NCBI GenBank assembly: GCA_935421135.1
Contig: OW285190.1
Coordinates: 14,270,501 to 14,334,500, forward strand
Source of the DNA: Bugulina stolonifera
Lineage: Eukaryota; Bryozoa; Gymnolaemata; Cheilostomatida; Bugulidae
Length of the DNA: 64,000 nucleotides
Reading direction: 5' to 3'
Under the pieces are notes generated by a model. The model made no database searches. It worked only from the letters and a program-made list of their open reading frames with translations, and had not been told where the DNA came from. The position numbers and the translations under genes were made by a program. Positions within the stretch are counted from its first letter, which is position 1. Each line of letters starts with the position of its first letter. Below are positions 1 through 13,700 of the stretch, one piece after another.

Positions 1-13
1 AGATGTGTTGCAG

Positions 14-3000
14 TCAAATCCAAAGAACAAAAGGTTGCAAGATGATGGGTACATCGCAAGCCATAAATACTATTACTCAAAATTTCCAGTTTCACTACAA
101 GCAACATCTAAACTAACATACACCATTAGCAAGATACCGAAATATAAAGTATTTCCCTCTGTCAGTATCACCTTTATTGGCTATAAGATGGATGACAACT
201 CCCGTCTAATACTATCAGGGATTTGTGGATATCCTGAACAGAAAGAGAGAATATCTCAACAGAACCTACTAGCCACATTATGTGGTAGGCAAATATCTTT
301 CACTCTTTATACTTCAAAAGATGTGAGAAACAGAGGATTCCTTCTGAAATATAAAGGTATGTCTTGATAGCATATTTCCATCATTACAAAAAAGTGTCCT
401 GATTGGCTACTAGGTACAGTAGTGGGGAAATTTGGATAGCCTTAGTTCTATATTGTGGTTGGGGTTTGAGCAGTCAACCAAAGTACATGTATAGATGTTG
501 GGGTTTGAGCAGTCAACCAAAGTACATGTATAGATAAGACTACCTCCCCTGCTTAAAATTTGGCATAGAACAAAGGCTATCTAAAATTTCTTAATTTCTG
601 GGCCAGTTGTTGTATAGTTGTAACCTACATAATATTGTATTCTTGTATACCTACTATATTACGATGTAATAGCACATTATGGTTTGTTATAATAGTGCTG
701 ATCACTGAGATTTCGGATTGCTACTGTTGCCAAGATTATCAGAACCACCAGTCTGCCACCAGTAGTTTGGACCTAATCGATAACTGGTATGGGTTAGTGA
801 TTCGGGTATGCAGGCTGGTTTGTATGTGCAGTGTGAGTGTCCCATTGTCGTATGCTTTTGACTCAACTAAATTGTATGCGTTTATGTGTAGTTGAATCAA
901 CTGGTTGTTCTACGGAAGTTTTAACAAGTGCAGGAATGAAGTTCAGAAAATCCAGCAAATTAAACAAGGTAACAACTACATGTAAACGTGGCTATACTAG
1001 ACTCACTAACAGTGTGGAAGTTGTATGTGAAAGTGACGGTCAATGGAGTGGACTACAGCCATGCACTAGTAAGTACTGGTCATACATTACATGTATTTAT
1101 CTACTGTTACAATTATGTGTAATGCAGTAGTTTATTTGCATCATGTACATGTACATGTACATATTGTATATATCACATTAGGCGTTAGGGTAGCAGACCT
1201 GCACAATAATGTTTATTTAATTGTTTAAAAGTACATTCCATGTATTTTACAATTTGATGCTACTTTTAGAGGCAGCATTCTATTTCACAAATACAAATGT
1301 ATATCACTAGAGACATGACTTATATAACAGGACGGGGAGGGGGGGGGGGGGGGGTAGATAAGTAATTGTGATAATGATACTACAGTAGCCCATTGTTTAT
1401 TGTTACTGAATGATATGATTTATGTAATTCTTGTTCATGGGTATCTCTATTATCAGTGTGCTTGCTGGTGCATTTGTAACTACATACATGTAAGTTGTAT
1501 CAGTCTAATCATGTACATGCATATTTACATGTACATGTATTAGTATAAGAGTCAGCATAAATAAACTGCATAATTATAATATTATGTTGTACTACAGTTT
1601 ATTGTTATGCTCTTCGTCTAAACTCTAAACAATTAGTCTCATAGAATACTTCTCATATTTGATCTGCTGCGTGTGATGCAATATTTGGCCGAGGCTTGAA
1701 GACTCACTCTTCATGACTTGAACCTGTGGCCTTTTAACTTGCATGAATACCTTACTGACAAACTTTTTAGTTAGTATTGCCTATCACTTAGTATAATTGA
1801 TATCCTCCTACATATAGGACAGCATGTGCACTGAACTAGACGTGTAAATAACGTTTTGTAATACAGAGACTCTCTAAATCTATGGGCAGGGCAGCATTAT
1901 ATAGTACATATACATGTACATGTATATTGTGTATTATGAACAGAATATAATCTGAAATAATGGGAGATCCCCAAATAAAATGTGAATTTGCAACTCATTT
2001 GAAAATGTCAAACTTGTAGAGAACCCAAAATCTATTGTCTAAAAGGCTAAATCAGACGCTGTACATCTTATTGCATATTTCAACTTGCCAACAACATCTC
2101 CAGTGTATTACATTCATTAATTTTTAGAAGCCACACCTTCAACCATGCCAACTACAGTGTTAGTTACAACTTTTCTAACAACTACTACTACAATTGCACC
2201 GCCAACAGCAGCAACCGCATTGGTTACTAAGGCAGTGTCAGCATCTACAAGTAGCATGATAAGTACCGCAACTAACATGATATCAAATGGATCAACCATA
2301 TTAGTGTCGCCAACTACAACCACAATTAGCTCAGTAACTATTGTATCAGTTACGAATATATCAAACATCCGAGAGCAATGGAGGAACCAATGATAATCCT
2401 TTCTCACAACCGGAAGCAAAGAACAGTAAACAGACAATATCTGAGAATAGCAATGAGGCAACGCTGTATGGCAGCATAGGTGGTGGAGGTGGTGCTGCTA
2501 TTGTCTTGATTGTGGTAGCTGTGGTGGTGATACTATTCAGGCGGAGACAACAAAGGTAACACCAATCAGAGTGCAATTACAATATGTATGCTATTAATTT
2601 GAATTACACTTTAAATTTTACATTGTACATTGTATAACTCATTGGCGTGGGAATAATAATGTAACTAGGAAAATAGAAAAGAATTTGGAAAACCTATGTA
2701 CATGTACGGATGTAATGGTGTATATATATACAGTATATTGTGTGTAGTCATGTAGTTTACATACATATTGAACAATAAATGTTTTTGTTTTCAATTTTAG
2801 GTTCTCTGATACCAAACAAAACAACAGAAAGAAGTCACGATTGGCCACAACAAATCCTGGTAAGTTAATTTTACTCCTTTGCCTTTGGATGTAAGTTATG
2901 TTCAATAAATACTGTGCATTGTACCAACATATTCACATATATTTACCAGTTTAACAATGCACTGGACTGTTAGCTGAGAGATTATTAAGTGCATGTCTGA

Positions 3001-3833
3001 AACCTGAAGCACAACTTGTTCTACTAATAGTTGTCTAAACAAAAGTTTTATACCCGCCCCGCCCGATTCCAGTACCTATTCCCACACCTCGAACTGTAGA
3101 CTACGATTGGGCAATGTAGTGATGTGCTCCACTTATAAGAATTGTATAGTATTTCATATTATACTCATTTAATGTATGTATTAAATTACTTTTTGATTAA
3201 TTTTCTTTTTTTGTATCCAGCCTATGAGCGCAACCTTTATGTTGCTGATGCTGACGGCGTTATCCAAGGTCATGTGATTGGAGAGACTCAGTATTATGAA
3301 GCAGAGCCAGTAGGCACACGTCGTACTGATGTACATGATAACACACATGGCTTGGTGACCAAGTCTTCTACACCTGACTTGGATGATTATGACGTCCCAG
3401 CGGCAGTAGATGTCAACTATGACGTACCGGCAGCAGTAGATGTTAACTATGATGTACCGACAGTAGAACAAGAAGACTACTATAACCTGAGGTCAGTTTT
3501 TCTCTATTTATACAATGAGCAACAATATAATTTATGCCGAAGCAATAATTATGATTCATTCATTTGTCCGTGTTATAGAGTTTAGTCTGTTATTTAGTTT
3601 AGTGAATCTATACACGCCATATACAATATTACAGTGCTGAGATAACATTAACATGGACTGGACTTATACTTGGATATATTGTTTGTAGCTTTACGAAGAA
3701 GACTGCTGAGCAAGCAAGCAATATCACTGATATATACGCTGAAGTAAACAAACCAAGCAGAGAGAAAGACAGTCATGAAGCTGACACACTAGTTGAAATG
3801 GTTGACAATGACCTATATGACGTGACACAATGA
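14..3833 (+). CDS. CUB/sushi transmembrane receptor with YDVP-repeat tail (5' end outside window)
   Basis: Seven exons join with consistent phase: 14-356, 892-1068, 2128-2333, 2374-2555, 2801-2859, 3221-3491, 3689-3833 (TGA 3831-3833), giving 460 visible residues. Exon 1 reads as most of a CUB-like domain ending in the typical GFLLKYK. Exon 2 is one sushi/CCP domain with four Cys and the Trp before the last Cys. A Thr/Ser-rich, mucin-like stalk follows. A Gly-Ala-Val-Ile membrane helix lies at about visible residues 278-297, followed by a basic RRR stop-transfer. The tail has three YDVP motifs, then IYAEV and DLYDV. YxxP motifs are known SH2 docking sites (Crk/Cas type) and YAEV is ITIM-like, so I infer a phosphotyrosine-signalling type I receptor. 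The N terminus, signal peptide and any further ectodomains lie upstream. Exon 1's acceptor at 12-13 is a guess. Confidence 0.8.
458..535. repeat. Two-copy 39-bp tandem duplication
   Basis: Positions 458-496 and 497-535 carry the same 39-bp unit (starting GTTGGGGTTTGAGCAGTC) back to back with no visible difference. It lies in the first visible intron of the receptor gene and looks recent. Confidence 0.9.
1334..1354 (+). repeat. Poly-G tract
   Basis: Four G, one A, then 16 G in a row, inside the second visible intron of the receptor gene. It could fold as a G-quadruplex. Homopolymers of this length are also prone to sequencing-length errors. Confidence 0.9.
2334..2373 (+). other. Inferred 40-nt mini-intron of the receptor gene
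   Basis: The Thr/Ser stalk frame and the membrane-helix frame differ by one. A 40-nt GT-AG segment (GTAACT...TCCGAG) restores the frame exactly: the upstream codon ends at 2333 and AGC AAT GGA starts at 2374. Every other junction of this gene is phase-consistent. Without removal the stalk frame stops at 2391. The alternative is a one-base indel in the assembly or the gene. Confidence 0.6.
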
Positions 3834-4759
3834 TGTCTCCTTTGTAATCTGGGTGCTTTCTGATGTTGTATTAGGTATTGCAAACTGTTACACAGTGCAA
3901 GATAGGAGTATACTCATTTTATCTTAACTATAATTGAAATTTTTCTTTATATGAAGCTGTTGTGAACGTACTTTATATTAATTTTATATGCACTACTGGC
4001 TAGATATAAAAGTGTACATACACATGTACATTACATGTATCTATACATTTATTATCATTTCAGATGGTCACTAAATAATAGTTGTACTTGGGAGTTGTGT
4101 TCTCTTTGAATCGTAAAGAGACAAGATTTCTACTTTTAGTTGCAGTACCCTCTACTTCACACTGTAATCGCTAATCAAGGTGCTAATATTGTATGGAAAT
4201 GGAACAGTAAAGATTTGCTTGGGTTCATTACTTTTTAAGCATAAATAGCTACATAATATTATATACCATGTTATTATTGTAGATTATTCTTTTATACTAG
4301 TCTTAGTACTTATTGTATAATAATATCACAGAGTGCTCTTGCAATGCCCATCTAAACTAATGCCTATGCACTGGCACTGTAAATGTAATACAGTAACAAT
4401 CACCACTACATTTACATTCCATGATCTTTGGGCAAGTGCCAAGTAAAAATCATCCCTTTGTAATAATCATAATTATTTAAAAAAAAGAGGACAACCCTAA
4501 AATAATAATATAGCGGAACAGTTTTGTTATAGAGTTGTCTTCTCAAACTAACTTACAGTTTTCGAAATTTTTTATCTAAACCGGATACACTGCAGTTTGC
4601 ACTTGGTTTCAATGGGGCGCCTGGTTTGGTTTTTCCCTCTTTTTTGTGTATTGAACAATGCAATATAATGAAGTTATGGAAAAATAATTGACTCTAATAT
4701 TAACTCACATACTAGCAGCATTTACTGAATTTAAATCAACACAAAATATTATCGTACAA
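3834..4759. other. Intergenic spacer, receptor gene to USP48
   Basis: AT-rich spacer holding the receptor 3' UTR and the USP48 promoter and 5' UTR. I found no convincing AATAAA after the receptor stop and no clear TATA box before the USP48 start. An AGTTGTC-pyrimidine motif occurs at 4533-4544 and a related reverse-strand copy at about 4487-4497. Confidence 0.6.
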
Positions 4760-7700
4760 ATGCCAGCCAAATCAAGAAAAACAGCAGATAAGGAGTCTAT
4801 CTGGCAGAAGTTACGAGATGTTGATATAGAAAACCTTCATCAGTGTCATGTTGAGTATGTCTATAAACTCCAGCATGAACTAACGTGTTGTTTAGTCAGT
4901 GATAATAAAGGCGATAGCTATACATGTGCGAGAGAAAGCCGTATCAACGCCTCTGGGCATCACCCTTCTATGGCCAAAAGCTCTTCGCAGCAACCGTTTG
5001 TCCAGCTGGAAAGGACTAGGTTACCAAACAGTCACATTCACATTGGTGATCCTGAAAATTGCAACAGTGCATCTCCAAGCACTACAAATGGTGAAAGAAA
5101 CTGTGACACAGATAAGCCGAACGACCTGTTGAACGATGTAAGTAAGAATGCTACCTCTTTGCATTCAGAAAGCAAGAGGAATGTAATGCCTTTCAAATCA
5201 GATTTGTCTGGTGCAGAACAAGTTACTGGTACCTCTTCAACATCACAGCTGCATAAAAACTGTCGGTAAGTTTGTGGAAATTAACATCAACATTTTATTT
5301 GGTTTCACAAGCTTGTTTCTTCTAGCAGTAGCCATTCTGGTTCTTTCCATCATTTCAATTATTTTTATATTATTATAATGATTATAATAATAATATCTAG
5401 ACTTGCTAACTAGGCCGACATTCATAATAAAATACATTGATTTAATGGAGGTTCTATCTTGGCCGTTTTTCTTTAGCTAGCTATTATGTATGTGATCGGC
5501 AAACACAGTCTATTTAATTCAAAAAGTAAATTGTATGTGTTCTCTCTAGATACGTGCAAACAAAGAAAGCTAATAACATATTGAAACATTTTTCTGATGC
5601 AGTTGTTGATCGACTTATCAATGTATTTGTAGGAGGAACTGTGTAAGTGATCCATTTTGTGTTGCTGGTCTTGGGTTTGAAAAATGGTTTGCTGGTGATA
5701 TGGACTATGACTGGCCATCAGACGATGAAGATGATGACTGCCTTGTTAAACGGAAGAAAGATATCCCAGTGGGACTTGTGAATCTAGGGGCGACGTGTTA
5801 TGTTAACGCATTCCTTCAACTTTGGTATCACAACCTAGCCTTCAGAAATGCTGTTTTTGAATGGGGTCCAGATACCGGTTAGTGATTTAAATACCTCCTA
5901 TAAAATGAAATAAAACAGGCATGAATAGGCTTGCTGAAGGCTCAACTGAAACTTTATCTGTTACAAAATTATCACTAATAGTATCGGATTCAAATTTTTG
6001 CCTCAACTGAAATGTATAAAAATTTGTTGCAGATGACGGATTTTCTATATGTCATTCTCTGCAATATATCTTTGGGCTATTGGAGTTAAGCCATCGTAGG
6101 TAAGAGGCTTTATTACCAATCATTTTATGGAAAACCCTATACTTGAATATAAACTAATTTAAGGCTCACTAACTATGATGGCTGTTAGTAGATTTGTAGT
6201 TGGTGCATTGTTTTGACTTCTGACTCATACTGTGTTTATTAATTGACAATCACTTGTACTAGCCTCAGCCAAATGTGTCCTTTTTTAGACTTGACAGTAA
6301 AGTCTATCATTATAAGTGTTTTATTACATACGCAGCTGTGTGGACCCTTCATCACTGATACATGTACTCGGACTAGATGCCTCGTTACAACAAGATGCTC
6401 AGGAGTTCAGTAAGCTCTTTGTTGATCTGCTTCCGTATCCACAAGTGAAGAGTATGTTCTCTGGCAGCTATGATTATGTGACCAGGTATATACACGTACA
6501 TTGTACTAGATGTAACATGTGACCGGGTATATACTAGATGTAACACGCGACCAGGTATATACACGTACATTGTACTAGATATAACACGTGATAAAGTTTA
6601 TACTAGATGTAACACGTAACCAGGTATAATACTAGATGTAACACGTAACCAGGTATAATACTAGATGTAACACGTGATCAGGTATATACTACATGTAACA
6701 CGTAACCAGCTATAATACTAGATGTAACACGTGGTAGTATACTCTTGATGTAACATGAATGTATCATACTAGATATGCATGTTGATTATTCCAGCTGTAG
6801 CACTTGTATTGTTCAAGATGTTGTATTATTCTAGATGTAGCACATGTAAACAAGAATCTAGGACCTTGTCACAGTTCAATGAACTAGATCTAAGTATTGA
6901 ATCTCTCAACACACTCGACGATTGCCTCAAGTCTTTCCTCAAGGTAACTACAACCTTCTGTATTCTATTATATCACCTGTGCTCTGCTGTCATATCACCT
7001 GTACCCTGCTGTCATATCACCTGTACCCTGCTGTCATATCACCTGTACCCTGCTGTCATATCACCTGATCCCTACACTGTCATATCACCTGTATTCTGCT
7101 ACCATATCAATGCTTGTTCATTTCTGTAACAGATAGAGAAACTGACAGGAGACAACCAGTACTTCTGTTCAAAATGTCAGTCTAAACAAGATGCTAAGAG
7201 GAGGATTCAGCTAAGGAACCTACCACCTGTTCTCAATATACAACTACTTAGATTTGTATTTGACAGGTTGGTCATGTGTTATTCTTAATGCACTCATCGG
7301 TCTACCAGTTTAAATTTCTTGATGTCTATGTACGAGTACACTGGTCACATGATCCTTCCAGCTATGCTAGAATTACTAAATTATTACTTCAATGCTGTCT
7401 AACTGGTTGCAGAAAGACTGGACATAAGAAGAAGTTAAACACATGTCTACAGTTTCCTGACCATTTAGACCTGACCAGCCTAGTGGCTTCTAATGGAGGT
7501 AAGTCAACGAATGAGGAGACTGCTACATGTACTCATTATGATATGTAGTAATATATTCCTGTTCTCTACTCTCCTATCACATTCAGCGCTAATTTTTATA
7601 TATGACTGTATACCATGAAACCGGTTGATTGGTAACATAATGTATGTTTTGTTCAGCGGTTTTTCTTCCTAATAAATTTCCTAGATTGTGCATTCTACAT

Positions 7701-10700
7701 GTATATACACTTATGTACATGTGTATTTATATGTGCATGTGTATTATATGTATATGTATGCACAGGTATGTTGCATATACACTATCTACATCCGTATTGT
7801 ATGTGCATTACGTTGTACGTATTGTAGAACAACACCAGTATGAGCTGACCGCTGTGCTTATGCACTCAGGTGTATCAGCGTTCAGTGGTCACTATACGGC
7901 ACATATACGTAAACTTGATCACTGGTTCTCATTTAATGATGCTAACGTAGTCAAACTCAAGGGAAAGAAACTAAACCTAACTAATGAGGAGTCAATAGAC
8001 TACAATCCTGGTGAGTAATAATAGCCTGTAGTTCTATTGTAAAGGTGGCTTGGAGTGGTGGGACGTGTAATCAGAGGAATACGGCTGGGCCCTCAGCGAT
8101 ATAAGAAATGGGTTTTTTTTTTAGTGCAAGAAGACACCGTAGCAAACAGTTGAATATGTTTGCATGGGCTATTGTACTAGTATTGTTTTTTAGTTTACAT
8201 GCTACAGTAAATAGATAAGTGCTATGCTTGAATGAAATCAAATCTCAATTATGTTACTAAACTGTAACAGAGCAGGAGAGGGTGTGCCCCATACTTGTTC
8301 TACATTCTTTCACTTGGTTTATCCAACCATAGAAGTAAAGGTAACGCTCAGGACTTCTGTATTTTTTAGTACAAGTTTTACTTCTGCAGCTACCAGTTGT
8401 ACAACTCAATGGATTTGCATGTACAATGTATATACACCCATACAGTATAATATCTCTATATACCATAAGCCTTACCAACTGACTACTGTTATTATTGAAG
8501 ATGCTACGGCTAGTGTATCTAATGAGGGGAGAAAGAAAGGAAACAGATCTAAGAATGCATACATGTTAGTGTATCAGAATAAAGCTTTTATACAATCTAC
8601 TAAAGGTAGGTGAACTACTAGTATAATATAACTCTAACAGAGGGTAAAATGTGCCCTAACAGAGGGTAAAGTGTACCCTAACGGAGGGTTAAGTAAAATA
8701 GTGTACCATGTGCTGCTTGTACCCACTAGCACCATCATCCTTTACATTCCTTCACAAACATGGTGCAATTTGTATTATTAGTGGTGAATATTATACACCA
8801 ATTCATAAGCCTTTTACATTTACTACACTTGACATTAGTATTGTAGTGGTAATGGTAGTACAATATAACCATCTGGACTAGTCACTACAGTCATATGCAT
8901 GCAAGTGTATTGTGTACATTACAAATAATTGTACTGTTTATATACTACTGTTTAACTATCAGATCTACAGCCCAGCCCTGTACCTGAGAATATTAAACAG
9001 AGAGTGGAAGAAGACAATGAGAAGCTTAACTTCAGTAATCAAGATGCTGAGATAAAACAGGTGTGTCTGTCTGTCTGTCTGCATGCATGCATGTCTGTCT
9101 GCACGTCTGTCTGCACGCCTGTCTGCACGTCTGTCTGCACGTCTGTCTGCACGCCTGTCTGCATGCCTGTCTGTATGTATGTTGAATTGTCTTCACCTTA
9201 TGGACTGATGTACTGAAATTTTTAAGGTAATTATGTGACCTAGAATGTAGATAAAAATGACTAGAATTTGCTTCTCTTGACCTCATCACTGTATGTGATT
9301 TTACCACATGGCAGACTGAGCAGATGGTGAGAGTGGACATGAAGAAGGACCAGGTAAAGGAGCTATGGAATGGGCTGGAGGTGCCAGTGGACAGTAGAGA
9401 GAATTACTACATGCTGCCGGTCAGCTGGCTGACCGACGCGCTCAAGGACTGGGGAGACCTTGACCTCATAGACACTAAACCACTACTATGTAGACACAAT
9501 AAACTCAACTGGACACTCCACAGCAAATACAAGATCGTTTCTCAACAGAAGGTAGGTGTACGTCAAGTTCTATTGGATGTAATGAACAAAACAATTTCAG
9601 AATACCAAATCAAGTGTACATCAGCTGGTGGTATCCAGTTTATTCTCAATATCTCATTACATACCGTTATTTTAAATCTGCCGCTATTTGTCGGAAACTG
9701 ATTTGGACTGTTCCACTCAATTATTTTCTGTAGCATTCTCTTGGGTCTTTGTTAAATGATCACAGCCATAGCATAAACTTACCGGAGAGTTGGTGTGTAC
9801 GATACATTGTACATCGTGGGATAGAGTTCGTCTGTATGATACTTTGCAGGCTCGAGTCGGTGTTTATGATACATTGTAGGATGGCGTGTAATGATATATT
9901 ACATTGTAGGGAGAGTTTATATACAAGACATATGCTGGTAAAGATACGGTGGTGCTAAACAGAGATAACAGCCTCTGCTATGACTGTGTGAGGAATCAGC
10001 TGATCTGGAGAAGACAGAAGGAGAGAACAGAGACAGACAGCAAGAAGATCAGCAGTCTTATATCTACCAATACTTCTAATGCTACCAGGTGAGTGCGTGT
10101 ACGTGTACTTTGGTAATACTACTCCTACTACCAGGTATCTGCTATAGTATTATGGCAGGGTTGATGTTTTAGCTGTACTTGGTATGTTATGTTATGTATA
10201 TTTACACTATTGTAGTTATAACTAACATTGGTTAATTAAATATTGTAGTACTTAGTTTTTGAGTCTCAATGGTGGTGTCCCGATCAGAGCTATACACTAC
10301 TAGTTTTATCTATCAGTCACACTGGGAAGTAGATTATATAAACCACTTTTAGTTACAATTATTGTTATGTTTGTACTTATATCAACGCAGTTCCGTCCAG
10401 TATTGGGTGAGTAAATCAGAGCTGAGATGGTGGCGGTCCCTAGTACTGAAACCTCTGGAGAAAGATGCTCAGCCTACTTTAAAATCTGCAAATGATGGTA
10501 AGTTTTGTATTATTATGTATTTTATTATCCATTAAAGATACGATAAAACACTGCAACTGTTTGTAGTTATCTTCATCTGATAGGCTACATGAAATGATAG
10601 ATATTTAAGTTAGTTATCATGGCGCTCACTTCTTTTTTATGTCCCATACTGTGACCTTTTGTATTCAGGTGCACAAAGTTCTCACTGGTTTACTGTCACC

Positions 10701-13700
10701 TCGAAGAGCAAGAGCTGTAAATATTAGATGCATGAGTTATCTTGCAATTCCTAACTGAATGGCTTCATTATGAGTTCAGTGCAATTTTGTTTGGCTGATT
10801 GCCAATAGTAGTGAATACTAAAACGTTAGAATACAAAAGGTCACTAGAGTAATAGTCGGCATACTGCTTGTGGTACATGTATATCTGTGTCGAATTATTA
10901 ATTGCCAAGTTGGACTGTTTTATTCAGACAACGAGGAGAAATCCGAGATGAATGGAATAGATAGAGCTGGTTCCTCCACAGGCTCCAACTTAGCCACAGC
11001 AGGTTAGTCACTATAATGGAAAGTGGTTATCATCCACCCCCAATACTTGGTTTTACATGTGCTAAACCTCCAGGCTAACGGTAGAGCTATAATAAATCAA
11101 TTGAGTAACACTTCATTGCAAGTCTTCAAATTCGTAGCGTCACTGGTTGAGCTGTTTTTTGGATCTTGGTCCCAGTTCTATATAAAACATGATTTTGTTG
11201 AATTTAGTCATTTCTTATACCTGTATGTTCACTGGAACTCCCAAGTGAATCTCTGTCTAACCTGCTATTTATAGACAGCCAATCAGCATGTACTAATGGT
11301 CCTACAACCTCCAATGGCATTCCCTCTAGTGGTTCATCTCCAAATGAGCTGCTTATGGATGACACAGATGATAGATTCAACAGTGAAATTCTCTGTGAAC
11401 ATGGTCTGTGTATAATGTAGTATACAATGTAGTGTTTAATGTAGTTTATACTGTTAAAATGTAATGTATACTGTTAACGTGTGGTTGTATACTGTTAACG
11501 TGTGATGTATACTGTTAACATGTAGTGTGCAATGTAGCTTATAGTGGGGTATACCACATATATCTGGTCTACTTCACGTATTGTATATTTACTGTTCCCA
11601 GTAGGCGGTCACATCATGATCTAGGTTTAACTTTATATGTAACCTTTATGAAACTGAAGACCAATTTGGAGTTATCACCACCTTGTGCACTGGATAATAC
11701 CACATTACATTGGACACATTTCTCATATGTGGTGAATCATAACTCGCATGTAATTAACAGTGTAATGACCATTATTACTTGTATACCGTAGGTGAGCTAG
11801 CTACCACAGAGAAAGTCAGACAGCTCGTACCACAAGCAGCGTGGGATATACTACTTCACTACTTCCCTGATGCCGTTACGGTCACTAGTCAGCAGCCCAT
11901 ATGTGCAAAGTGTATGGTAAGTATCTACACTGCAGTATTATTACATATTGTATTATTATAATCTGTATTATTATACAAATGTATTATATTATAGGTCTGC
12001 TGGTATGTCGAATTGAGTTGTCAAAACTTTGCTTTGCAGGTTTCTTAGCAGGATTAGTATAACTTACGTCTCTGTAAATAAACCAATGATAGCAGCAATG
12101 CAAGGTGCTTGTGATAGATCTCATGGGTCACTTATTGGCTGATTGGACAAATGAGTTGTCTTCTCCTTCTACATGTCATGTCACAGCAGGTCACAGCAAG
12201 TCACAGCAGGTCACATCATGTCACAGTATCTCAGCACTCTGTTGTGTCGGATCAATGACTCAGTGTTACTGTTGATATGATGCAGGGAGATCAGGAGAAG
12301 ATGGCGAAAATTGAAGAGCAGCGTAAAGTTATGGTGAGGGAACAGAGGCAAGTGCTGTCAGATCTATCAGCGTTACGTAACCGTCCAATCATAGACTGCC
12401 TTGTAACAGATACAATATATTGTATGAGTCATACCTCCTACAAGCAGTGGAAACAGTTTCTAAGGTATGTGTCTCTCTCTGTACACAGTTCTAAATATTA
12501 CGTGGTTGATTACATAGCATTACAATTTAATCCTAGTAAGAATAATATTCACTATAGTATTTGTGGAGATTAGATACATATTGTTTATTTTGTAACACAA
12601 TTTGTGGTGGTATGGGTTGTATTCTAACGTATAAAATTCATCCAGTACCATATACATGTATTATACATTTTACATGTACACTGTTTGGTTTATTTACCAA
12701 CTATTGACTACATAGATGAATGTGTACTTGGACCTGTACGTCATGTATATGCACATGTACATGTATACGTACACGTATATGTATATGTATAATTATGTAT
12801 ATGTACACCTCTATGTATGTGTACATGTATGTCTACTGCAGGAATCCTACTACCCTGTCTGGCATCGAGACCATAGAGAACGACTCTGTCATATGTCCTC
12901 ACAGCAAGTTATGTGTTTATCCGTCCAATGACAACAGGTTTGTGTTTACACACCCCTGTCTCTCTCTAACATATTTTAATTCATTCTCTCTGTAATTTCA
13001 AACATCTTCCTCTATACCATGCAATAAGTTATTATAAGAAGAATGTACTGACCTTATGTATTTACATATTATACTTGGGTGGTCTTTACATACGACCTTT
13101 AGTATTTGTGGTAAGATTAAATGTAGCTAGTATATTATTTGGTGATGGCAAGCAATCAGGAACAGTGAATATTTTGTACACACAGAGCTAGCTTCTAATA
13201 TATTCACTGTTTATGTGTGATGTTTTAATTTACAGTATTGTACTTCTTTGGCCATACGAATGGGATCTAATCTCCTCCCACTTTCCTTGTGATGTCATCA
13301 TACAGGTCAAGGCTAGAAAAGACCACACAACAGATAATCATAGTACAGACAATATCCCATATCTCACCATACCAGGTGTGTATTTATATACAATGTACAG
13401 TACTAGTGTTCTGTGTTATATAGATATACATGTAGGTACAATACTAGTTAAGTATTATATGTAGATATATGTGCAATATACTGATGTTATGTGTTATGTA
13501 GATATAATCTAGTGTAATGTACAGTATGTAAAGTACTAGGGTTGTATGTTACATAGATATACGTACAATACTAGTATTATATTATGTTATATAGATATAT
13601 GTACAATACGTCTAGTGTTGTGTTATATAGATATATGTACAATACTAGTGTTGTGTTATATAGATATATGTACAATACTAGTGTTGTGTTATATAGATAT

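Noticed and set aside
5550..5643. Alternative USP48 exon 2 starting at 5550
   Set aside because: It joins in phase but meets a stop at 5643, and it does not lead into the conserved RRNC sequence. The acceptor at 5631-5632 does.
9004..9340. Cys-rich frames on both strands
   Set aside because: They arise from TGTC/TGCA simple repeats in USP48 intron 10.
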